A stretch of DNA of 6,680 nucleotides from Myxococcales bacterium. Its GTDB lineage: Bacteria > Myxococcota_A > Polyangia > Polyangiales > JADJMO01. The stretch is from NCBI GenBank assembly GCA_021783935.1, contig JAJXTK010000363.1, positions 1 through 6,680 on the forward strand, in the 5' to 3' direction. The notes under the pieces are model-generated. The model worked only from the letters and a program-made list of their open reading frames with translations. It did no database searches and was not told the origin of the DNA. Below, one piece after another: positions 1 through 6,680 of this stretch; position 1 is the first letter of the stretch, and each line of letters starts with the position of its first letter. A program made the position numbers and the translations under genes.

Positions 1-113
1 GATGGCGCCGGCTCGTCGAGCGCCCCGCCGCGCGCGCGGCCCGTCTCGACCACGACGCGCTTCGGGCTCGATGGCGCCCCTTTGGCGCCGCGTCGTTCGT
101 CGTCCGCCGACAT
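1..113 (-). CDS. Possible N-terminus of an unrecognised protein, cut by the left window edge
   Basis: An open frame starts at an ATG (113-111) and runs off the left edge after 37 codons. The peptide begins MSADDERRGAKG and continues with KRVVVETGRARGGALDEPAPS. About 86% of third positions are G or C, and the mix of acidic, Gly and Val residues looks coding, while the other two minus-strand frames give Arg-rich peptides. A CAGG (124-121) lies 7 bases before the ATG and could be the ribosome binding site. The gene would be co-directional with rseP, 89 bp beyond its stop, so co-transcription is possible. I do not recognise the family; the visible part may be a disordered leader before a domain outside the window. 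It could still be non-coding spacer. Confidence 0.42.
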   Translation of the reverse strand, partial: MSADDERRGAKGAPSSPKRVVVETGRARGGALDEPAP

Positions 114-202
114 CGTTCGACCTGCTCTGCGAGGGCGCCCCGAGCGCCGCGCACGACTCCATAGCGCACGCGCGACCGCGTGGGGAAGGGCGACGGGCGC
201 GC

Positions 203-1987
203 TCAGCGCGAAGCGCCCCGCAGCGGCGCGAACACCCCTTCCCAGTGACGGCCGAGGTCGTTGCGCAGCGCGATCGCCATCAAGGCGAGCAGCAGCACGA
301 GGCCGACGAAGGTCATCACGCCGCGCACCCGCATCGGCAGCGGCCGACGCGACACGGTCTCGATCGTGAAGAACAGCAGCTGGCCGCCGTCGAGGATCGG
401 GATCGGCAGCAGGTTCAGCAGGCCGAGGTTCGCCGAGACCAGCGCCATCACCCACACGAAGTCACGCGCCCCGCGCACCCCGGCCCGGCCCGCCGCGTCA
501 TAGATTGCGATGGGGCCGGAGATCGCCTCGACGCCGATCTGCCCGCGCAGCAGCCGCGCGCCGCCGACCGCGAGGTAGCGCAGCAGGCTGCCCGTCTCGG
601 CGATCGCGAGGCGCAGCGCGCGGCCGGCGTTCGCGTCCTCCTCTTGCAGCGGCGCCGCCACCGTCGGCGTCCAGTGCGTCGTGCGGAAGACGTACCGCTC
701 GACCTTGCCGCCGCCGGCGTCGGTCCACTCCTCCTTGCGCACGCGCAAGAGCCCCGTCATCGCGCGCCCTTCTCGGATCCAGCCGACCTCGCGGGTGCGA
801 TCCCCGCCGGCCACGAGGTCCTCGACGAGCGGCTGCCACGCGCGCACCGGGACGCCGTCGAGGCGCTCGAGGCGATCGCCGCGGGCGAGCCCCATGCGAT
901 CCTCCGAGGAGCCCGCCGGCACGCTGGCGACGTACAGATCGGCGTTCTCGATGCCGGCGCGCTCGAGCCCGCGGCCGTCGGGGGCGGCGGCCGGCTCCGG
1001 CGCGAGCACCACGACGCGCGCCTCGAAGACGGCGGCCTCGGCGAGCGGCGTCTGGGGCTCGCCGCCCGCCGTGGTCGGCCACGCCACCGCGCGTGGCCGC
1101 AAGTAGTTGACCGGGACCGCCGTGCCGAGGTTTCCCTGGAACTTGCGCTCGACGTCCGAGAAGCGCGGCGTCGGCTCGCCGCCGATGTGCGTGATGACGT
1201 CGAAGGTCCGCAGCCCCGCGCGATACGCCGGCGAGGCCACGTCGCGCACGCCGATCGCCGCGGCGAGGGGCGCCGGGCCGATGCCGAGGCGCCCGATCTT
1301 CCTCGTGCCCCCGAGATCGCTGGGCTCGGTCGCGAGACGCGGCGTGACGGAGACGTCGACGAGATCCTCTCTGGCGCGCGACTGCCCCGGCAGCGCGTCG
1401 AGCCGCGGACGCGCCACGCGCAGGTGCAGCGGGCGCCCGGGGCTCGCCGCGATGCTCGCATGCAGCTCCGGGTAGCTGTCGATCTCGTCGCCGTCGACCT
1501 CCAGCACGCGGTCCCCCGGGCGCAGCGCCCCCTCGGCGGGGGAGCCGGGCAGCACCAGCCCGATCCAAGGCGGCACCGAGCGCGCCGGCGCGAGGAACAC
1601 CAGAAAGAACAGGAACACCGGCGCGAGCAGGTTCATCGTCGGCCCGGCCAGCACGATGATCACGCGCTTCCAGAGCGCCTGCGCCTCGAGCGTCCTCGAC
1701 GCGTCGGCGTCGCTGGCGGGAAGCTCGTCGTCCGAGCTCTCGGGATCGACCGGCCCGCGTCGCGCCCTGGCGGGGCGCCGCCCCTCGAGCAGTCGCACGA
1801 AGCCGCCGAACGGCAGCAGCGCCAGGCGGTAGGTCGTCTCGCGGCCGCGCAGCTGCAGGAGCGTCGGGCCGAAGCCGATCGAGAAGGTGACGACCTTCAC
1901 GCCGAAGAGGCGCGCCGCGAGGAAGTGCCCGAGCTCGTGGACCAGCACGAGCGCGCCGACGAGCAGGACGAAATACAGGAGGTCCAC
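203..1987 (-). CDS. rseP: RseP-family site-2 zinc metalloprotease with three PDZ-like domains
   Basis: Intramembrane protease of the S2P/M50 family. In E. coli RseP clips the anti-sigma factor RseA after a first periplasmic cut, and also removes signal-peptide remnants. With the GTG start at 1987 the protein has 594 residues. Zinc-binding HELGH lies at residues 17-21 inside the first membrane segment, GPTMN at 115-119 begins the second, and the LDGG motif of NLLPIPILDGG sits at 532-535 near the C-terminal segments. PDZ-like repeats lie near 139-191 (GSPAEGALRPGD), 232-298 (SPAYRAGL) and 351-392 (LARGDRLERLDG). E. coli RseP has about 450 residues and two PDZ domains, so this one is enlarged between the catalytic halves. 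A hydrophilic stretch at 68-100 is rich in Arg, Asp and Ser. GTG was preferred over an in-frame ATG at 2059 because GAGG (1996-1993) lies 5 bases upstream and HExxH then falls at its usual depth. The substrate is unknown. Confidence 0.95.
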   Translation of the reverse strand: MDLLYFVLLVGALVLVHELGHFLAARLFGVKVVTFSIGFGPTLLQLRGRETTYRLALLPFGGFVRLLEGRRPARARRGPVDPESSDDELPASDADASRTLEAQALWKRVIIVLAGPTMNLLAPVFLFFLVFLAPARSVPPWIGLVLPGSPAEGALRPGDRVLEVDGDEIDSYPELHASIAASPGRPLHLRVARPRLDALPGQSRAREDLVDVSVTPRLATEPSDLGGTRKIGRLGIGPAPLAAAIGVRDVASPAYRAGLRTFDVITHIGGEPTPRFSDVERKFQGNLGTAVPVNYLRPRAVAWPTTAGGEPQTPLAEAAVFEARVVVLAPEPAAAPDGRGLERAGIENADLYVASVPAGSSEDRMGLARGDRLERLDGVPVRAWQPLVEDLVAGGDRTREVGWIREGRAMTGLLRVRKEEWTDAGGGKVERYVFRTTHWTPTVAAPLQEEDANAGRALRLAIAETGSLLRYLAVGGARLLRGQIGVEAISGPIAIYDAAGRAGVRGARDFVWVMALVSANLGLLNLLPIPILDGGQLLFFTIETVSRRPLPMRVRGVMTFVGLVLLLALMAIALRNDLGRHWEGVFAPLRGASR

Positions 1988-2036
1988 GTGCGCCTCGCGC
2001 AGGATCCCGGGCCCTGCGGTCGCGTCGCGTATAGCA

Positions 2037-2054
2037 CGGCCGAGGCGTCGGCCG
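2037..2054. promoter_or_regulatory. Inverted repeat in the rseP / small-gene divergent spacer
   Basis: CGGCCGA (2037-2043) and TCGGCCG (2048-2054) form a perfect 7-bp inverted repeat around a 4-base centre. It lies just upstream, in the rseP direction, of TATACG (2033-2028), the only TATA-like hexamer in the spacer. An operator overlapping the rseP promoter would look like this, but no -35 box is recognisable at the right distance and GC-rich inverted repeats arise easily by chance. Confidence 0.25.
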
Positions 2055-2064
2055 GGCACGGCTT

Positions 2065-2080
2065 GCGCATGCGCCGGCGC
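2065..2080. repeat. Two overlapping 10-bp palindromes
   Basis: GCGCATGCGC (2065-2074) and GCGCCGGCGC (2071-2080) are each perfect palindromes and share GCGC. They lie 17 to 32 bases before the ATG of the small plus-strand gene, where a repressor or activator could bind. The composition is simple enough that this may be chance. Confidence 0.25.
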
Positions 2081-2096
2081 TGCTTACTTGTGAAGC

Positions 2097-2372
2097 ATGA
2101 CCCCGATCCAAATCCTCCGAGTCGGCTTCGGTGGCGGGGCCGTTCAGGTGCCCATCTATCGCTTCGTCTTCACTGGCGGCGCCGACACGGACGCGTCACC
2201 GGGGGGCTTCTTCCAGAGTGACGAGGGCGACATCGGCATCGCGGTCGACGCGCGCCTCACGCCCGAAGAAGCGCAGCAGGTGATCAGCCGCGAGATCGAG
2301 GCCAACCTCCCCGCGCTCGAGGCGCTCACCCGCCGAGCTTCGTCCGACGAGCGCCGCTCGCTCGCCTCCTGA
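2097..2372 (+). CDS. Small hypothetical protein, 91 residues
   Basis: I do not recognise the family. It reads as a real gene: codon choice is strongly G/C-ended, and the product is balanced rather than Arg/Pro-rich as spurious frames are here. Residues 5-24 (QILRVGF, then QVPIYRFVF) look like beta strands. Residues 25-45 are Gly/Asp-rich. Residues 55-80, starting TPEEAQQVISREIEANL, look like one amphipathic helix, followed by a charged tail. There is no signal peptide, membrane segment, Cys or His, so a small soluble cytoplasmic protein is likely. An in-frame TGA two codons before the ATG fixes the upstream limit. No Shine-Dalgarno sequence is visible (TTACTTGTGAAGC precedes ATG), so it may be weakly translated or leaderless. 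It is divergent from rseP and convergent with glnA. Confidence 0.75.
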   Translation: MTPIQILRVGFGGGAVQVPIYRFVFTGGADTDASPGGFFQSDEGDIGIAVDARLTPEEAQQVISREIEANLPALEALTRRASSDERRSLAS

Positions 2373-2426
2373 GCGCTCCTGCGCACCGTCGCCGCGTCGA
2401 GCCGCAGAAGCCACAAAACGCCGCGA

Positions 2427-2447
2427 GGCGGAGATCTCATCTCCGCC
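2427..2447 (-). terminator. Hairpin between convergent genes, likely glnA terminator
   Basis: GGCGGAGAT and ATCTCCGCC form a perfect 9-bp stem around a 3-base loop, 45 bases beyond the glnA stop and 55 beyond the stop of the small plus-strand gene. On the minus strand the stem is followed by TCGCGGCGTTTTG, giving a short, slightly displaced U-run. On the plus strand no U-run follows. It fits a glnA terminator best and may also block read-through the other way. Confidence 0.6.
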
Positions 2448-2491
2448 CCGACGAGCGCGGCGCGCGCACGAGTCGCACGCCCCGCGCGCGT

Positions 2492-3898
<1,407 letters not shown>

Positions 3899-3938
3899 CG
3901 TGCGCTTGCCTCCGTTGAGACTCCAAACCCCTAGAAAC

Positions 3939-3957
3939 GGGCTCGCTGTGCGAGCCC
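3939..3957 (-). promoter_or_regulatory. glnA leader hairpin 3, terminator-like
   Basis: GGGCTCGC and GCGAGCCC make a perfect 8-bp stem with a 3-base loop. On the minus strand it is followed by GTTTCTAG, a poor U-run, then by 20-odd bases before the glnA ribosome binding site. It could be a weak terminator or attenuator between glnB and glnA, or part of a longer structured leader. Confidence 0.45.
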
Positions 3958-3958
3958 T

Positions 3959-3989
3959 ACGAGGGGGCGCGAGCGCCGCTCCCCCTCGT
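3959..3989 (-). promoter_or_regulatory. glnA leader hairpin 2
   Basis: ACGAGGGGG (3959-3967) and CCCCCTCGT (3981-3989) form a perfect 9-bp stem. After one C/T mismatch, three more inner pairs close a 5-base loop (3972-3976). It stands 1 base from hairpin 3. The RNA carries GGGGGAGC twice (3997-3990 and 3985-3978), so the C-run in this stem has two possible G-run partners. Confidence 0.45.
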
Positions 3990-4000
3990 GCTCCCCCACC

Positions 4001-4019
4001 GCCGATGCCGCGCATCGGC
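4001..4019 (-). promoter_or_regulatory. glnA leader hairpin 1
   Basis: GCCGATGC and GCATCGGC make a perfect 8-bp stem with a 3-base loop, 19 bases after the glnB stop. On the minus strand a T5 run comes before the stem, not after, so it is not a standard terminator for glnB. It could protect the 3' end of a processed glnB message. Confidence 0.4.
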
Positions 4020-4038
4020 AAAAATTACGATCGTCCAA

Positions 4039-4377
4039 TCAAATCGCGTCGCGCCCGCGCTCGCCGGTGCGGATGCGGACGGCTTCGTCGATCGGCGAGG
4101 CGAAGATCTTCCCGTCGCCGATGCGGCCGGTCTTCGCGGCCTTCTCGATCGCTTCGATCACGGCGTGGACCATCTCGTCGGGGACCACGACCTCGACCTT
4201 CACCTTGGGCACGAAATCGACCACGTACGCCGAGCCGCGGTAGACCTCCTTCTTGCCGCCGGTGCGGCCGAAGCCCTTGACCTCGGTCACCGTCATGCCC
4301 TGCACGCCGACCTCGGTGAGGGCGTCCTTCACCTCGTCGAGCTTGAACGGCTTGATGATCGCCTCGACCTTCTTCAT
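4039..4377 (-). CDS. glnB: PII nitrogen regulatory protein
   Basis: PII is a trimeric cytoplasmic sensor of ATP/ADP and 2-oxoglutarate. It signals nitrogen state by binding partners such as adenylyltransferase, NtrB or AmtB. The 112-residue product has the family's exact usual length: it begins MKKVEAIIKPFKLDEVKDAL, the T-loop GFGRTGGKKEVYRGSAY places Tyr51 at the uridylylation site, and TGRIGDGKIF (83-92) is the C-terminal PII signature, followed by RTGERGRDAI. The ATG at 4377 was chosen because GGAG lies 10 bases upstream and MKKVEAIIKP is the canonical start; extensions reaching 4593 are unconserved. It lies upstream of glnA on the same strand, a common arrangement, and is therefore called glnB. 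GlnK is possible, but no amtB is visible here. Confidence 0.96.
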   Translation of the reverse strand: MKKVEAIIKPFKLDEVKDALTEVGVQGMTVTEVKGFGRTGGKKEVYRGSAYVVDFVPKVKVEVVVPDEMVHAVIEAIEKAAKTGRIGDGKIFASPIDEAVRIRTGERGRDAI

Positions 4378-4459
4378 CTGCGCGTCGCTCCGATCCCCGC
4401 GCGCCTCGCCGGGCCGCATGTCGCCCCGCATCGCGCTCGCGAGGGGTGTACTCATGCTC

Positions 4460-4476
4460 GGTTTCGGGAAGGTTTC
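4460..4476. repeat. GGTTTC direct repeat near a possible glnB -35 box
   Basis: GGTTTC occurs at 4460-4465 and again at 4471-4476, 11 bp apart, about one helical turn, so both copies face the same side of the DNA. On the minus strand the second copy overlaps TTGAAA (4478-4473), a five-of-six match to a sigma-70 -35 box about 95 bp before glnB. No good -10 box follows at 16-18 bases, so the promoter is tentative. Confidence 0.3.
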
Positions 4477-4489
4477 AACGCGCGCACGG

Positions 4490-4529
4490 GGCCGAATCTT
4501 GGGCGTTCGATGCCCCGCTCGGCCGAATC
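4490..4529. repeat. GGCCGAATC direct repeat in the glnB / cytochrome spacer
   Basis: The 9-mer GGCCGAATC occurs at 4490-4498 and 4521-4529, 31 bp apart, close to three helical turns. The neighbouring CGCGCGCACG is also repeated (4479-4488 and 4531-4540) but lies on the opposite side of each copy. A pair of same-face protein-binding sites between divergent genes is possible. Confidence 0.3.
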
Positions 4530-4591
4530 GCGCGCGCACGCGGTGGGTTGGGCTTGAGCGGAGCGGGGCGCGCTGGTACCCGAGGGGGCGC

Positions 4592-5029
4592 ATGCCTCGC
4601 CTCGCACGCGCCGCCCTCCGGCTCTCGCCTGTGCTCTTGTTCGCCCTCTTCGGGCTCTGTGCCTGCGCTCAGAACACTCGAGAGTGGCGGGCCGACGACC
4701 ACGACCAGGAGCCGAGCTCGGGCGGCGGCGGCGCGGCGGCCGCGCAGGGGACCGTGGACCCGGGCGCCGATCGGACGGAGCTCGTCGACTCGGCGTGGCA
4801 GGCCAAATGCGTGAAGTGCCATGGGCCCGAAGGGCACGGCGACGGCCCCTCCGGTCCGATGGTCGGCGCCGCCGATCTGTGGGATCCGAAGATCCAAGAC
4901 GGCTTCACCGACGATCAGCTCGCGTCGATCATCGCGAACGGCCGCGGTCGCATGCCGGCCTTCGACGACGTACCGCCGGAGCTGATCCAGGGGCTCGTGC
5001 AGAAGGTCAGAACCTTCCGAGCGCGCTGA
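4592..5029 (+). CDS. Small monohaem cytochrome c, predicted lipoprotein
   Basis: Predicted membrane-anchored electron carrier outside the cytoplasmic membrane. The 145-residue product begins with a basic stretch and hydrophobic core (residues 11-22), then LCAC, a lipobox ending at Cys25 that would be lipidated. Residues 34-60 form an acidic Gly/Ala-rich linker. The class I cytochrome c domain covers about 63-145: haem attachment motif CVKCH (Cys73, Cys76, His77) and likely axial Met121 in GRGRMPAF, followed by a C-terminal helix. The ATG at 4592 is preceded by GAGGGGGCGC, a strong ribosome binding site, and gives a proper signal peptide; longer in-frame starts overlap glnB and lack one. It is divergent from glnB and ends one base from the convergent lipoprotein gene. 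No oxidase or reductase partner is in the window, so its redox partner is unknown. Confidence 0.9.
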   Translation: MPRLARAALRLSPVLLFALFGLCACAQNTREWRADDHDQEPSSGGGGAAAAQGTVDPGADRTELVDSAWQAKCVKCHGPEGHGDGPSGPMVGAADLWDPKIQDGFTDDQLASIIANGRGRMPAFDDVPPELIQGLVQKVRTFRAR

Positions 5030-5030
5030 C

Positions 5031-5549
5031 TCAGCACCCCTTGAGGCAGGAGCGGTAGCGGTCTTCGCAGAAGCCGCCGCACGCGTCGGCGCCCGAGCAC
5101 TCGCTCGCGCAGGTGCGCCACGCGCGCGTGCAGATGTCGGTGCACACCTCGATCGAGCGGCGCGGCGCCAACGACGCCGGCTCCGGGGCGCTCGGCTTCG
5201 CGACGCTCGGCGGCACCTCGTAGGCGCTGGCGGGCGAGGCGGAGGCGGGCACGACGGACGCCACGGACGACTCGAGCGGCACGCCGCGCTCGAGGTCGTC
5301 GAGCGTGACCAGACGGTCGTGCGCGTAGCGCATGCGTGCGTGATCCTGCGAGTCGGCGTAGCGGTTGCTCCACTCGCGCCAGCATGTCCGCTTGGCGTCG
5401 ACCGAGGTCGTGCGGTCTTCGTCGATGCGATAGCAGTGCTCGAAGCGCATGTCGGACTCGACGAGCTGCCGCATGCCGCCTCCGCACCCAGCGACGAGTG
5501 CGACGACGGCGATCGATGTGGCGAGTGCGCCGCGCCCGCGATTCGTCAT
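5031..5549 (-). CDS. Predicted lipoprotein with an eight-cysteine C-terminal domain
   Basis: I do not recognise a named family. The 172-residue product starts with a short signal peptide and the lipobox VAGC (Cys22), followed by Gly-rich GGG, so it is probably an envelope lipoprotein. Residues 34-80 form a charged, probably helical segment with Cys39 and Cys56 (CYRIDEDRTT to CWREWSNRY). Residues 95-130 are a Pro/Ala/Ser linker. Residues 136-172 hold eight cysteines: CX3C-X6-CX3C, five residues, then CX3C-X6-CX3C again. This suggests two helical hairpins, each pinned by two disulfides; the pairing is inferred. The ATG at 5549 follows GAAAGG with a short spacer and starts the signal peptide exactly. 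It lies 86 bp downstream of the sigma-54 activator on the same strand. Confidence 0.85.
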   Translation of the reverse strand: MTNRGRGALATSIAVVALVAGCGGGMRQLVESDMRFEHCYRIDEDRTTSVDAKRTCWREWSNRYADSQDHARMRYAHDRLVTLDDLERGVPLESSVASVVPASASPASAYEVPPSVAKPSAPEPASLAPRRSIEVCTDICTRAWRTCASECSGADACGGFCEDRYRSCLKGC

Positions 5550-5635
5550 GCGCCTTTCATCGTGGCGACAATGCGCCGTGAGCGCAACGTGGGAGATGTC
5601 GGTCTGACCGAGCACAACTTCACGATTCGCGCCGG
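5550..5635 (-). other. Spacer between the activator and Cys-rich lipoprotein genes
   Basis: The only structure seen is a 5-bp inverted repeat, TCGGT CTG ACCGA (5599-5611). No U-run follows it on the minus strand, and I find no sigma-54 (GG-N10-GC with TTGC) or clear sigma-70 promoter. Whether the lipoprotein gene has its own promoter or is read from the upstream gene cannot be decided. Confidence 0.4.

Positions 5636-6680
<1,045 letters not shown>

Noticed and set aside
73..89. GGCGCC-CCTTT-GGCGCC hairpin as an rseP terminator
   Set aside because: It has only 6 bp, no U-run on either strand, and lies inside the coding-like frame at the left edge.
2..2221. 739-residue open frame on the plus strand across rseP
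   Set aside because: It is antisense to a clear rseP, rich in Arg, His, Gln and Ala, and has no domain motif; long shadow frames are expected at this GC content.
3899..4021. Longer glnA start (TTG at 4021 or ATG at 4015)
   Set aside because: It adds a Gly/Arg-rich leader encoded by the hairpin region, while the ATG at 3898 has a strong ribosome binding site and gives the standard 468-residue length.
4018..4037. Possible sigma-54 promoter before glnA (TTTTTGC as a -12 box)
   Set aside because: The -12 half looks good, but the only upstream GG is 15 rather than 10 bases away, so the required -24/-12 spacing is missing.
4550..4591. TTGAGC...TACCCG as a promoter for the cytochrome gene
   Set aside because: The -10 matches only two positions and would sit on top of the ribosome binding site.
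4253..4591. Longer N-terminus for the cytochrome c protein
   Set aside because: It would overlap glnB antisense and bury the signal peptide more than 100 residues inside the protein.

Overview
The window is GC-rich with G/C at most third codon positions. A glnB-glnA pair, an oversized RseP, an NtrC-type AAA+ activator and a short lipoprotein with a Cys-rich tail together suggest a myxobacterium-like bacterium, perhaps of the Sandaracinus/Polyangium type. That placement is an inference from gene content and composition, not a search result. No mobile element, CRISPR array, tRNA, rRNA or phage gene was seen.

Layout from left to right. The possible first codons of an unrecognised minus-strand gene run off the left edge (1-113). 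Upstream of it on the same strand is a site-2 zinc metalloprotease of the RseP family (203-1987, GTG start), with three PDZ-like repeats where the E. coli enzyme has two. A 109-bp divergent spacer with inverted repeats separates it from a small plus-strand hypothetical gene (2097-2372). That gene converges on glnA, with a perfect 9-bp hairpin between them (2427-2447).

The centre is a minus-strand nitrogen module: glnB (PII, 4377-4039) followed by glnA (type I glutamine synthetase, 3898-2492). Their 140-bp spacer holds three consecutive stem-loops. Both proteins keep the tyrosine that is covalently modified in enteric bacteria (PII Tyr51, GS Tyr396). Divergent from glnB, across a 214-bp spacer with two pairs of short direct repeats, is a small lipoprotein c-type cytochrome (4592-5029, plus).

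The cytochrome gene converges, with one base between stop codons, on a minus-strand lipoprotein gene (5549-5031) whose C-terminus has eight regularly spaced cysteines. Upstream of it on the same strand, and cut by the right edge, is a sigma-54-dependent activator (6680-5636) with its AAA+ and Fis-type DNA-binding domains but no visible sensory domain.

Most of the window is ordinary housekeeping and signalling sequence. The parts most worth a second look are the triple-hairpin glnA leader, the twinned CX3C domain and the three-PDZ RseP. I see no convincing undescribed multigene system.
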